From: Glaciihabitans tibetensis
Lineage (GTDB): Bacteria; Actinomycetota; Actinomycetes; Actinomycetales; Microbacteriaceae
Length of the DNA stretch: 64,000 nucleotides
Direction of reading: 5' to 3'
Assembly (NCBI RefSeq): GCF_003003265.1
Contig: NZ_PVTL01000001.1
Span: forward strand, 372,001-436,000
The position numbers and the translations under genes were made by a program. This document shows, piece after piece, positions 1 to 8,643 of this stretch; the stretch's first letter is position 1; the number at the start of each line of letters is the position of its first letter. Below the pieces are notes generated by a model. That model had not been told where the DNA came from. It did no database searches and saw only the letters and a list, made by a program, of their open reading frames with translations.

Positions 1-29
1 CGAGACGACTTTCTGGGAGAATTGGTGCA

Positions 30-1229
30 ATGTCCACTCTCACTACCGTTACCGCTGCCAACGCTCCCGTCGCCGCACGCATTCCCGCGGCGACCACCGA
101 GCCTCTTCGTATCGGAAATATCGAGCTGGACGTCCCCGTCGTACTAGCCCCTATGGCGGGCATCACCAACACCGCATTCCGCCGCCTGTGCCGTGAATAT
201 GGTGCTGGCCTCTACGTCAGCGAGATGATCACCAGCCGGGCTCTGGTCGAGCGCACGCCTGAAAGCATGCGGCTCATTCGCCACCATGAGTCCGAAACCA
301 CACGCAGCATCCAGCTTTACGGGGTCGACCCGAAGACCGTGTCCGAGGCGGTGACCATGCTTGTCGCTGAAGATCGAGCTGATCACATTGATCTGAATTT
401 CGGATGCCCCGTTCCGAAAGTCACGCGCAAAGGCGGCGGTGCTGCGCTCCCATGGAAGCTTGGACTATTCCGCGAGATCGTCGAAGGTGCCGTCGCTGCG
501 GCGGGAGACATCCCGCTGACGGTAAAGATGCGTAAGGGAATCGATTCTGATCACCTGACCTATCTCGAGGCGGGTAAGGCGGCAGAGGGTGCGGGCGTCG
601 CGAGCATCGCGCTACACGCGCGAACCGCCGCCGAGTTTTACTCCGGAACGGCGGACTGGTCGGCAATCGCGACCCTCAAGGGCACGATTACCAGCGTGCC
701 CGTTCTCGGCAATGGCGACATCTGGAGCGCACAGGACGCATTGCGGATGGTGGCAGAGACCGGATGCGACGGGGTCGTCGTTGGGCGCGGATGCCTCGGG
801 CGCCCCTGGTTGTTCGGTGACCTGGCCGCTGCGTTCCGCGGCGAAGAGATGAAGGCGCAGCCGACGCTCGGCGAGGTGGCTCGCGCGTTCAAGCGTCATG
901 CTGAATTGCTCGTCGAGTTTTTCGAGGAGGAGGACCGTGCCTGCCGTGACATTCGTAAGCATGTCGCCTGGTACTTCAAGGGATACTCCGTGGGCGGCGA
1001 CCTGCGCGCACGTCTGGCCATGGTGCAGACGCTCGCGCAGCTGGATGACCTGCTGGGCACGCTCGACTGGGAGCAGCCTTACCCGGGTGCCGACGCCGAG
1101 GGGCAGCGGGGTCGCGCGGGTACGCCGAAGCGCCCGTCCCTGCCAGACCACTGGCTTGACAGTCGCGAGCTTCAGGAGACTCATCGTGCAGAACTCACCG
1201 AGGCGGAGCTGAACACCAGTGGTGGTTGA
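30..1229 (+). CDS. dusB: tRNA-dihydrouridine synthase DusB
   Basis: This 399-residue FMN enzyme reduces uridine to dihydrouridine in the D-loop of tRNAs in the cytoplasm. The N-terminal TIM barrel shows the FMN-binding start APMAGITNTAFRRLC (about residues 40-54), the active-site segment NFGCPVPKV with the proton-donor Cys126, the lysine motif VKMRKGID (about 165-172), the substrate/FMN motif ALHART and the phosphate-binding end NGDIWS...VGRGCLGRPW. The C-terminal helical domain follows, so the length is normal for actinobacterial DusB. The ATG at 30 has GGGAGA about 10 nt upstream. The gene overlaps the start of dgt by 11 nt, so the two are probably translationally coupled. Family assignment is very secure; the modified positions are inferred from the family. 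Confidence 0.96.
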   Translation: MSTLTTVTAANAPVAARIPAATTEPLRIGNIELDVPVVLAPMAGITNTAFRRLCREYGAGLYVSEMITSRALVERTPESMRLIRHHESETTRSIQLYGVDPKTVSEAVTMLVAEDRADHIDLNFGCPVPKVTRKGGGAALPWKLGLFREIVEGAVAAAGDIPLTVKMRKGIDSDHLTYLEAGKAAEGAGVASIALHARTAAEFYSGTADWSAIATLKGTITSVPVLGNGDIWSAQDALRMVAETGCDGVVVGRGCLGRPWLFGDLAAAFRGEEMKAQPTLGEVARAFKRHAELLVEFFEEEDRACRDIRKHVAWYFKGYSVGGDLRARLAMVQTLAQLDDLLGTLDWEQPYPGADAEGQRGRAGTPKRPSLPDHWLDSRELQETHRAELTEAELNTSGG

Positions 1230-2556
1230 CGACATGTCTCAGGGTCAAACTGGTCCGGGCGCCCTCGCTTCGGACCAACTGGTTCCGGATTCACACGCTC
1301 ACGACCAGGTTTCTGCGCGGCGATACACCGTCGCGGATGCCGAGCGTTGGCTGCCCGAAGAACATTCCAGCCCCCGAAGCGACTTCGCGCGGGACCGCGC
1401 GCGGCTGCTGCACTCGAGCGCCCTGCGTCGACTGGCTGCCAAAACGCAGGTGTTGAGCCCCGCAGCGGGGTTAGATTTCGCCCGGAACCGGCTGACCCAC
1501 TCCCTCGAGGTTGCTCAGGTGGGTCGGGAACTTGCGTCCAGCCTCGGGCTCGACCCGGACGTCGTCGACACGGCCTGCCTCGCGCACGATTTGGGACATC
1601 CGCCGTTCGGCCACAACGGTGAAAAGGCATTGAATGACTGGTCCGTCGACATCGGCGGATTTGAAGGAAACGCACAGACATTGCGCCTGCTCACTCGGAT
1701 CGAGCCGAAGGTGTTCGGCGACGATGGCCAAAGCTACGGACTGAACCTGACACGGGCGAGTCTCGATGCGAGCTGCAAGTATCCGTGGCCAGCCTCGCAG
1801 GGGATTCCGGATCCGAGCGGTCGTAGCAAATTTGGTTTCTATGCCGAGGATTTAGCCGCGTTCGAATGGTTGCGGGCCGGCGCGCCTGACCGCCGACGTT
1901 GCGTGGAGGCGCAGGTGATGGACCTCAGCGATGACATTGCCTACTCTGTTCACGACTTCGAGGACGCGGTGGTGAGCGGCTTCATCGACGTCTCTGCGCT
2001 GGGAGCACGCGTGGACCACGACGAGCTCGTGGATTCCATGTTTTCCTGGATCGGCGGAGAGATCAGCCACGATGAACTCATCGCGGCGTTCGACCGGCTC
2101 GACAACCTTGCGATCTGGCTCGAGTCATACGACGGGAGCCCACGCGACCAGGGCCGCCTGAAGAATCTGACGAGCGAGCTCATCGGCCGCTTCGCCGCCG
2201 CCGCGACGGATGCCACGCGGGAAGCGTATCCGCAGACTTCGCTCATCCGCTTCCAGGCAAATGTAGTGGTGCCACGCGAGATCCAGGCTGAGATCGCGGT
2301 ACTCAAGGGGATCGTTGCTACGTTCGTAATGTCGACCAACGCGCGCCGTCCTATCTATACGGAGCAACGTGAGGTCCTCACCAAGCTTGCGGATGTTCTC
2401 TACTCGAGCGGTCCGTCCGGGCTGGACCTCGGCTTCTCCGCAGAGTGGACTGCGGCGAACACAGACGCGGAGCGTAAGCGTGTCGTTGTCGACCAAGTTG
2501 CTTCGCTGACCGACCAGTCGGCGATCGCGTGGTACGGCCGCCTCGTGACGGGGTAG
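1219..2556 (+). CDS. dgt: Deoxyguanosinetriphosphate triphosphohydrolase-like protein (dGTPase)
   Basis: This 445-residue HD-domain enzyme is predicted to cleave dGTP (or other dNTPs) to deoxynucleoside and triphosphate, influencing dNTP pools. The HD metal site is visible as RLTHSLEVAQ (His94) and LAHDLGHPPFGHNGE (His123-Asp124), with a later Asp in LSDDIAYSVHDFED completing the site. It lies between dusB and dnaG. I chose the GTG at 1219, which has a purine-rich GAGGCGGAG about 12 nt upstream inside the end of dusB; an ATG at 1234 is the alternative. The family is certain. Whether it is specific for dGTP cannot be read from sequence, because many bacterial homologues are dNTP-activated and broad. 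Confidence 0.93.
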   Translation: MVVDDMSQGQTGPGALASDQLVPDSHAHDQVSARRYTVADAERWLPEEHSSPRSDFARDRARLLHSSALRRLAAKTQVLSPAAGLDFARNRLTHSLEVAQVGRELASSLGLDPDVVDTACLAHDLGHPPFGHNGEKALNDWSVDIGGFEGNAQTLRLLTRIEPKVFGDDGQSYGLNLTRASLDASCKYPWPASQGIPDPSGRSKFGFYAEDLAAFEWLRAGAPDRRRCVEAQVMDLSDDIAYSVHDFEDAVVSGFIDVSALGARVDHDELVDSMFSWIGGEISHDELIAAFDRLDNLAIWLESYDGSPRDQGRLKNLTSELIGRFAAAATDATREAYPQTSLIRFQANVVVPREIQAEIAVLKGIVATFVMSTNARRPIYTEQREVLTKLADVLYSSGPSGLDLGFSAEWTAANTDAERKRVVVDQVASLTDQSAIAWYGRLVTG

Positions 2557-2618
2557 TCCCCACGCGGTAGATTCCTTCACCTGCTCGCCTGCTCGCGCGC
2601 TCGTACGTGTCGCCGCAT

Positions 2619-2676
<58 letters not shown>

Positions 2677-2903
2677 GCGAGTGCGCGTCGGCGTCCGCGG
2701 CGGCTACCGCTGGCGGCTCGTTCGGAGATATCGCATGCTCCACGTCCGTAATGGTCGGACCATGCCAACCCGTGTGCACGCGGTACCACGGGTCGGACGT
2801 TGCGCACGGCGTGGACCTCTCCCGGTTCGTGCAGCTGCTCAGGCGCGCTAAGGCGGCCCGTCGGCCATGCCAAACCGCGCCACCCGAGCTGAGCCGCGAC
2901 GTG

Positions 2904-3025
2904 AGTCTGGAAACTCAGGAACTGAGAACGAACCGTCGCCGGAGCACGAGCGGTCTTCCCGTGATTCCGGCTATTGCCGCCGGACCGGCCCGTCGGTCGG
3001 TTGTGGTCTCCTGAATTGCCGAAGG
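2904..3025. repeat. 122-bp inverted-repeat element, copy C
   Basis: The left end carries GGAAACTCAGGA (2909-2920) and the right end is TCCTGAATTGCCGAAGG (3009-3025), which is nearly the reverse complement of the left ends of the copies at 46511 and 46749. The distance from the first to the last base of the 17-bp ends is 122 bp, exactly as in the other two copies. The 88-bp core shares aligned positions with them, including a central GTGATTCCGG against GGTATCCCGG. It is the most diverged copy. No target-site duplication is evident. Confidence 0.7.
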
Positions 3026-3112
3026 GTGAGTGCAGGGTGCACGGGTGCCGTGGCGGCCGCGCGCGGTGTCCCCAGTTAGTGCGCACGGCGGGGCGAGCTG
3101 CGCTCACAAACG

Positions 3113-3118
3113 TAGACT
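3113..3118 (+). promoter_or_regulatory. Leaderless -10 box of dnaG (TAGACT)
   Basis: TAGACT is followed by exactly 6 nt and then the GTG start at 3125. There is no Shine-Dalgarno sequence before the start. The spacing places transcription initiation at or next to the start codon. Confidence 0.6.
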
Positions 3119-3124
3119 TGGGGT

Positions 3125-5437
3125 GTGGCTGGCCTAATCCGACGAAATGACATCGACGAGGTCAGGTCGCGCACCAATTTGGCCGACATCGTGGGCGATT
3201 ACGTCACCCTGAAGAACGCCGGCGTGGGTTCCATGAAGGGGTTGTGCCCGTTTCACGAGGAGCGTAGCCCGAGTTTCCACGTTCGACCGCAGGTCGGCTT
3301 CTACCACTGCTTCGGTTGCGGTGAAGGTGGGGACGTGTTCACGTTCCTGCAGAAGATGGACCACGTCACCTTCTCCGAGGCCGTCGAGCGCCTGGCGGGG
3401 CGGCTCGGCTACGAGCTGCACTACGAAGACGGCGGCCAGGCTACCGATCACGGAAACCGTGCTCGCATCCTCTCGGCGAACAAGGCCGCTGAGGACTTCT
3501 TCCAGGCCCAGCTGGCAACCAGCGAAGCCGAGCTTGGTCGGGTTTTCCTCGGCCAGCGCGGGTTTGACCAGGCGGCCGCGGAACGTTTTGGGGTCGGCTA
3601 CGCTCCGCGCGGAGGCGCGCTGGGCAAGCACCTGAAAACGCTGGGTTACACCGAGGAAGAACTGGTCACCGCGGGGCTCCTGGGCCGCGGAGATCGCGGG
3701 GATGTCTACGATCGATTCCGTGGACGTCTGGTGTGGCCGATTCGGGATGTCACGGGGCAGACTCTCGGGTTCGGCGCACGAAAGCTCCGCGAGGACGACA
3801 CGGGCCCGAAGTACCTGAACACACCTGAGACGCCGGTCTATCACAAGAGCCAGGTGCTGTACGGGCTCGATCTGGCCAAGCGCGATGTTGCGCGTGGCAA
3901 GCAGATTGTCGTTGTGGAGGGGTACACCGATGTCATGGCGTGTCATCTCGCCGGCGTGACGACGGCCGTGGCGACCTGCGGAACGGCATTCGGCGTTGAC
4001 CACGTCAAGATCGTTCGACGTGTTCTCGGCGACTTCGACAACGCGGACACCACGGCTACCGGTGAGGTCATCTTCACGTTCGATCCCGACGAGGCCGGGC
4101 AGAAGGCGGCGAGCCGCGCTTTCAGCGAGGAGCAGCGATTTGCCGCACAGACGTTTGTCGCTGTCGCGCCCGATGGGCTTGATCCATGCGATCTCCGTCT
4201 TCATCGGGGGGATGACGCGGTCCGAAGGCTCGTGACGACGCGGAAACCAATGTTCGAGTTCATGATCCGGCGCACGCTCGCAGACCACGACCTCGAGACG
4301 GTAGAAGGGAGGGTCGCTGCGCTGCGAGCCTCCGCTCCGGTTGTGGCCGGGATCCGGGACCAGGCGATGGGTGTGGGCTACAGCCGCAACCTCGCGGGTT
4401 GGTTGGGCATGGACCCGAGCGAAGTAGCCCGAGCAGTGTCCACTGCGCGCAGTGCCGTCACCAAAAGCGCGGGGGACTCAGCGTCGTCGCGACCGCGGTC
4501 AGCAGCAGGGTCCCGCGCAGGCGATAGTCATGGCGCCTACGGCAGCCGGCCTGGCGCAGACCGCGGGGGAGACAGTCGGGACGGCAGGGACCGCGGGGGA
4601 GACAGTCGGGACGGCAGGGACCGCGGGGGAGACAGTCGGGACGGCAGGGACCGCGGGGGAGAGAGTCGGGACGGCAGGGACCGCGGGGGAGACAGCCGCG
4701 GCGGTGTGACGCAGGGTGCGAGCGCGGGAGCTGCGTCACCTGGCTATCCCGGAGCCGGATCGGTGGAATCCCGATCCAACCCATCTGGTGGGATAGACCG
4801 GGCTGTCGGTGGAGCGGGACCGAACGGAGACGAGCAGACGCGACTGACCGAGGATTCGGGTGGCGCGCAGTCCGGGCGTTCGCATGACTCTCGGGACAGA
4901 GAGTCGTGGCGCGCCCCGGATTCTCGGGATACGCACTGGGACCAGGAACCGCAGCAGGAGGCGGGCCCATCAATAGTTGACCTACCCACCGATCAGGCGA
5001 CACGGCTCGAGCGGGACGCGCTTATGGCCATGCTGCAGCATCCGACCGACATCGGACGCGAGATGCTCGCCCGCGCGACCCAGGTGGGATTCTCGAACGC
5101 AACGCTCGGGGTGGTGCGGGACGCAATCGCGATCAGCTTGGATGCGATGGAGTCGCCGGAATGGGTCGCGACGATCATCCGGGAAGTGCCGCAATCGTTT
5201 GCGTCGCTCGTGCAGCAGCTGGCGATCGGGCCGATCCCGCAGCGGGCTGAGCAGATCGCGGTGTACTGCCAGGAGATCGCAGCCTCGCTGGTCGGCCTCG
5301 ATCTGCTTCGGGCGAAGGCCGATCTGCTCGGGTCACTCCAGCGCACGGATCCCGTGGCGGACCCGGAGCGGTACGCCAGGATCCAGCGCGATCTCCTGAG
5401 CGTTGAACAGGAACGCCGCAGCTTGCGCAATGAATAG
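3125..5437 (+). CDS. dnaG: DNA primase DnaG with an expanded repeat linker
   Basis: DnaG makes RNA primers for the replisome. The CHC2 zinc finger is intact (Cys41, His44, Cys62, Cys65 in CPFH and YHCFGCGEGGD). The catalytic core and TOPRIM fold follow, with the acidic motif VVVEGYTDVMA and the DxD in FTFDPDEAGQ. The C-terminal helicase-binding domain occupies roughly residues 620-770. At 770 residues it is much longer than the usual 600-650, because residues about 450-620 form a Gly/Arg/Ser/Asp-rich linker. This linker includes four full copies plus a part copy of the ten-residue unit DRGGDSRDGR, encoded by an exact 30-bp repeat. The GTG start at 3125 has no ribosome site and appears leaderless. 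Confidence 0.96.
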   Translation: MAGLIRRNDIDEVRSRTNLADIVGDYVTLKNAGVGSMKGLCPFHEERSPSFHVRPQVGFYHCFGCGEGGDVFTFLQKMDHVTFSEAVERLAGRLGYELHYEDGGQATDHGNRARILSANKAAEDFFQAQLATSEAELGRVFLGQRGFDQAAAERFGVGYAPRGGALGKHLKTLGYTEEELVTAGLLGRGDRGDVYDRFRGRLVWPIRDVTGQTLGFGARKLREDDTGPKYLNTPETPVYHKSQVLYGLDLAKRDVARGKQIVVVEGYTDVMACHLAGVTTAVATCGTAFGVDHVKIVRRVLGDFDNADTTATGEVIFTFDPDEAGQKAASRAFSEEQRFAAQTFVAVAPDGLDPCDLRLHRGDDAVRRLVTTRKPMFEFMIRRTLADHDLETVEGRVAALRASAPVVAGIRDQAMGVGYSRNLAGWLGMDPSEVARAVSTARSAVTKSAGDSASSRPRSAAGSRAGDSHGAYGSRPGADRGGDSRDGRDRGGDSRDGRDRGGDSRDGRDRGGESRDGRDRGGDSRGGVTQGASAGAASPGYPGAGSVESRSNPSGGIDRAVGGAGPNGDEQTRLTEDSGGAQSGRSHDSRDRESWRAPDSRDTHWDQEPQQEAGPSIVDLPTDQATRLERDALMAMLQHPTDIGREMLARATQVGFSNATLGVVRDAIAISLDAMESPEWVATIIREVPQSFASLVQQLAIGPIPQRAEQIAVYCQEIAASLVGLDLLRAKADLLGSLQRTDPVADPERYARIQRDLLSVEQERRSLRNE
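4559..4696 (+). repeat. 30-bp in-frame tandem repeat in dnaG
   Basis: There are four full 30-bp units (4559, 4589, 4619, 4649) and an 18-bp partial unit. They are identical except for one C to G change in the fourth, which turns Asp into Glu. Each encodes DRGGDSRDGR. The near-identity suggests recent slippage or expansion in a region under weak constraint. Confidence 0.95.
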
Positions 5438-5679
5438 CGGATTAGCCCGCGCGTCACGCATCTAATCGCCAGTGTTTGACGGTCTGCGCAATAAACCGCC
5501 CAAAAGGTGCTCGTATATTTCGGTCAGGTTACCAAACAGGCCCACAGCGCTGGCGTGGCCCGATCTCCGCGCGGTCGTGTGTTAGACCTGTTTTACTGCA
5601 GAGTGGTCTGCGCCTTCGGCGTGGCCGCTTTTCGCTACATCACATTCCCTTTACAGCACTGAGGAAGAGGTAGGCGCAC
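5438..5679. other. Intergenic region upstream of the peptide importer
   Basis: This 242-bp gap must hold the dnaG 3' end and the importer promoter. A good ribosome site (GAGGAAGAGG) sits about 10 nt before the ATG at 5680. TTGACG at 5476 and TATATT at 5514 are present but 32 bp apart, too far to be one promoter, so the promoter is left unassigned. Confidence 0.5.
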
Positions 5680-7302
5680 ATGACGTCCACATCTAAAACA
5701 ACCAAGCGCGCGCTTGGTGTAGTCGCCGGGGGTGCCGCGTTCGCGCTCGTGCTCGCTGGCTGCGCCACTGGCGGAACCGAAGGCGGAGACGGCGGCGAGG
5801 CGCTGATCGTCGGCACCACCGACAAGGTCACGTTCATCGACCCCGCTGGCTCCTACGACAACGGTTCTTTCGTTGTAATGAACCAGATCTACCCGTTCCT
5901 GATGAACTCGATGCCGGGCACTGCCGACGTCGTTCCCGACATCGCCGAGTCCGCTGAGTACACCGCGCCGAACGACTTCACCGTCGTCCTGAAGGAGGGG
6001 CTGACGTTCGCCAACGGCAACGAGCTCACCTCCTCTGACGTCAAGTTCAGCTTCGACCGCCAGACCGCGATTGCAGACGAGAACGGCCCCTCGGTGCTTC
6101 TGGGCAACCTGGAAAGCGTCGAGGCCGTGGATGACACCACCGTCGTGTTCCACCTCACTGCCGGTGACGACCAGACTTTCGCCCAGATCCTCTCCAGCCC
6201 AGCAGCGCCGATCGTCGACGAGGAAGTATTCTCCGCCGACTCGGTCACCCCTGACGACGACATCATCGCCGGGAACGCATTCGCTGGCCAGTACACGATC
6301 ACCGACTACGACTTCAACAACCTCATCGCCTTCGAGGCCAACCCCGACTACGACGGTGTGCTTGGCGCCCCGGAGACCGATGTTGTGCAGATGAAGTACT
6401 ACACCGAGGCCTCCAACCTGAAGCTCGACGTGCAGGAGGGCGGCGTTGACGTCGCGTACAAGAACCTCTCGGCAACCGACATCGCTGACCTCGAAAGCGA
6501 CGAGAACGTCAATGTTGAGATCGGTCCCGGTGGAGAGATCCGCTACATCGTCTTCAACTTCGACACCCAGCCGTTCGGTGCTTCGACGCCGGAGGCCGAC
6601 GAGGCGAAGGCACTCGCCGTTCGCCAGGCTGCGGCCAGCCTCGTTGACCGGGACGCCCTGTCCGAGCAGGTCTACAAGGGAACTTACCTGCCGCTGTACT
6701 CCTACGTTCCCGAGGGACTCACTGGTGCGACCGAGGTCTTCAAGGACCTCTACGGCACCGACGGTGCTCCGGACGCAACCAAGGCAGCCGAGATTCTGAC
6801 CGCCGCAGGCATCACCGAGCCGGTCGCACTGAGCCTGCAGTACAACCCTGACCACTACGGCGAGTCCTCGGGTGACGAGTACGCGCTCGTGAAGAGCCAG
6901 CTCGAGGAGAGCGGCCTGTTCACGGTCAACCTGCAGTCGACGGAATGGGTCCAGTACTCGAAGGACCGCACGACCGATGTCTACCCCGCGTACCAGCTCG
7001 GCTGGTTCCCGGACTACTCCGACGCAGACAACTACCTGACACCGTTCTTCACGACGGACAACTTCCTGGCGAACCACTACGACAACCCGGAAGTCAACTC
7101 GATGATCACCGCGCAGGCGACCGAGACCGACCCCGACGCTCGCGTCACGATGATCGAAGAGATCCAGGCCGCTGTCGCCGCCGATGTCTCGACCATCCCG
7201 CTGCTCCAGGGTGCTCAGGTTGCAGTAACCGGAACCGATGTCAGCGGCACCACGCTCGACGGTTCATTCAAGTTCCGCTTCGGAACGATGTCGAAGGGCT
7301 AG
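5680..7302 (+). CDS. Peptide-type ABC transporter substrate-binding lipoprotein (SBP family 5)
   Basis: This is the extracellular solute receptor of the importer encoded downstream. A 27-residue lipoprotein signal peptide with KR near the N-terminus, a hydrophobic stretch and the lipobox LAGC (Cys28) indicates membrane anchoring by lipid. The mature part is a 510-residue family-5 binding protein. It has the characteristic early segment with DVVPDIAESAEY and the conserved LKEGLTFANGNELTSSDVKFS block (in two pieces about residues 105-130), and the C-terminal PAYQLGWFPDYSDADNYLTP region. The family transports oligopeptides, dipeptides or nickel; the ligand is not deducible. It is the first gene of a row with two permeases and ATPases, but a predicted terminator separates it from the first permease, a common way to over-express the receptor. 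Confidence 0.93.
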   Translation: MTSTSKTTKRALGVVAGGAAFALVLAGCATGGTEGGDGGEALIVGTTDKVTFIDPAGSYDNGSFVVMNQIYPFLMNSMPGTADVVPDIAESAEYTAPNDFTVVLKEGLTFANGNELTSSDVKFSFDRQTAIADENGPSVLLGNLESVEAVDDTTVVFHLTAGDDQTFAQILSSPAAPIVDEEVFSADSVTPDDDIIAGNAFAGQYTITDYDFNNLIAFEANPDYDGVLGAPETDVVQMKYYTEASNLKLDVQEGGVDVAYKNLSATDIADLESDENVNVEIGPGGEIRYIVFNFDTQPFGASTPEADEAKALAVRQAAASLVDRDALSEQVYKGTYLPLYSYVPEGLTGATEVFKDLYGTDGAPDATKAAEILTAAGITEPVALSLQYNPDHYGESSGDEYALVKSQLEESGLFTVNLQSTEWVQYSKDRTTDVYPAYQLGWFPDYSDADNYLTPFFTTDNFLANHYDNPEVNSMITAQATETDPDARVTMIEEIQAAVAADVSTIPLLQGAQVAVTGTDVSGTTLDGSFKFRFGTMSKG

Positions 7303-7333
7303 CAGTAGCCAGCTAGAGTTTCTCTAGCAAGTT

Positions 7334-7382
7334 AACGGTCGGGGGCGTCTCGCACGAGTTTGCGGGCGCCTCCGATCGTTTT
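7334..7382 (+). terminator. Stem-loop terminator or attenuator after the substrate-binding protein gene
   Basis: A long GC-rich stem with a few G-U pairs (AACGGTCGGGGGCG against GGCGCCTCCGATCGTT) has a short loop around CACGAG and is followed by TTTT. A second small perfect hairpin, GCTAGAG-TTT-CTCTAGC, lies just before it at 7312-7328. It would reduce read-through from the receptor gene into the permease genes. Confidence 0.7.
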
Positions 7383-7466
7383 GCGCGTATCGACGCATCC
7401 CGCGCGCATCTCGACCGATCCGCGCGTCTCTCCAGGTTGCGCGCGCCCCACCAACGCACGTGGATT

Positions 7467-7510
7467 CATCCCCGCATCCCCGTATTCCCGTATCCCCGTA
7501 CCCACGTATT
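7467..7510 (+). repeat. Degenerate CCCGTATT-type repeat in the leader of the permease gene
   Basis: Imperfect repeats of CCCGTATT/CCCGCATC/CCCGTATC occupy the stretch just before the permease start at 7522. There is no coding evidence. Confidence 0.6.
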
Positions 7511-7521
7511 CAAAGGCAGTC

Positions 7522-8643
7522 ATGACTACGACCGCACCAGCCGCGGCATCCGCTTCGGATGCTCCGCACACGCCACCGTCGGCGGGTGGCGCCAGTAGCT
7601 CGAGCAAGGGCAAGAAGGCACCAAACGCTTTGGGCCGGTACATCATCGTCCGGTTCCTCCTCATCATTCCCACGGTTTTCATCCTGGTATCGATGGTGTT
7701 CCTGTTGATGCGGGTCATCGGCGACCCGATCACGGCCGCACTCGGCGGGCGGCTCACGGCTGACCAACTTGCGGAGCGCATCCACCAGGCCGGATACGAC
7801 CGGCCGGTTTTCGTGCAGTACTTCGAGTACCTCGGTCAGGTGTTTACCGGCAACTTCGGCAACTCGATCACCGATGGACGCCCCATCGTCGAGATCCTGG
7901 CGACGTACGGACCAGCGACCTTTGAACTCGCGTTTTACGCGTTGACGGTCGCCCTGGTCGTGGGAATTCCCCTCGGGATGCTGGCAGCATACTTCCGCGA
8001 CCGGTGGCCGGACGCGTTCCTGCGCATCATCGCGATCCTCTGGTACGCGACCCCGGTCTTCTTTGCCGGCCTCCTGCTCAAGCTGGTCTTCTCCGTCTGG
8101 CTCGGCTGGCTCCCGGTCGCGGGGCGAGCATCCACCCGGGTCGAACTGAACCTCTCGTCGATGGAGAACGGCACGGGCATCTACCTGCTGGACGCCATCC
8201 GGATCGGAAACAGCGCCGCCGTGGTCGACGTTCTGCAGCACGCCGTCCTGCCCGGCATCGCGCTGGGGCTGCTCACTGCCGGAGTCTTCCTCAGGCTTGT
8301 CCGCACCAACGTGATCGGCACGCTCTCGATGGACTACATCGACGCGGCCCGGTCACGGGGCGTCAGCGAGTTCCGTCTGGTTCGCCATCACGCTTTCAAG
8401 CCCGCACTCATCCCGATCATCACGGTAATCGGCCTGCAGATCGCGGTGCTGCTGGGCGGCGCGGTGCTGACCGAGACAACATTTGAGTGGAAGGGTCTGG
8501 GCTTCCAGCTCACCCAGTACCTCACCGCGCGGGACTTCGTCGCGGTGCAGGGCATTGTGGCCCTGCTCGCCGTGATCGTCGCGCTGACCAACTTCGTCGT
8601 CGACATCATTGCGGCGCTCATCGACCCGAGAGTGAGGTACTGA
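7522..8643 (+). CDS. ABC transporter permease (DppB/OppB type)
   Basis: This 373-residue inner-membrane permease forms half of the importer channel. After a 40-residue Ala/Ser/Lys-rich cytoplasmic tail there is a first membrane helix (YIIVRFLLIIPTVFILVSMV) and the usual DppB periplasmic region, then five more helices. The EAA loop that docks the ATPase is YIDAARSRGVSEFRLVRHHA. I start at the ATG at 7522, which has AAAGG just upstream; the frame is open further back to 7360 but that part is repeat-rich and lies over the terminator. The stop codon overlaps the start of the second permease (TGATG). The substrate follows from the receptor: peptides or similar. Confidence 0.92.
   Translation: MTTTAPAAASASDAPHTPPSAGGASSSSKGKKAPNALGRYIIVRFLLIIPTVFILVSMVFLLMRVIGDPITAALGGRLTADQLAERIHQAGYDRPVFVQYFEYLGQVFTGNFGNSITDGRPIVEILATYGPATFELAFYALTVALVVGIPLGMLAAYFRDRWPDAFLRIIAILWYATPVFFAGLLLKLVFSVWLGWLPVAGRASTRVELNLSSMENGTGIYLLDAIRIGNSAAVVDVLQHAVLPGIALGLLTAGVFLRLVRTNVIGTLSMDYIDAARSRGVSEFRLVRHHAFKPALIPIITVIGLQIAVLLGGAVLTETTFEWKGLGFQLTQYLTARDFVAVQGIVALLAVIVALTNFVVDIIAALIDPRVRY

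Noticed and set aside
4559..4696. CRISPR-like regular repeats
   Set aside because: The 30-bp units are adjacent with no spacers and lie in frame within dnaG.
5476..5519. Promoter TTGACG...TATATT before the peptide importer
   Set aside because: The two boxes are 32 bp apart, far from the 16-18 bp required.
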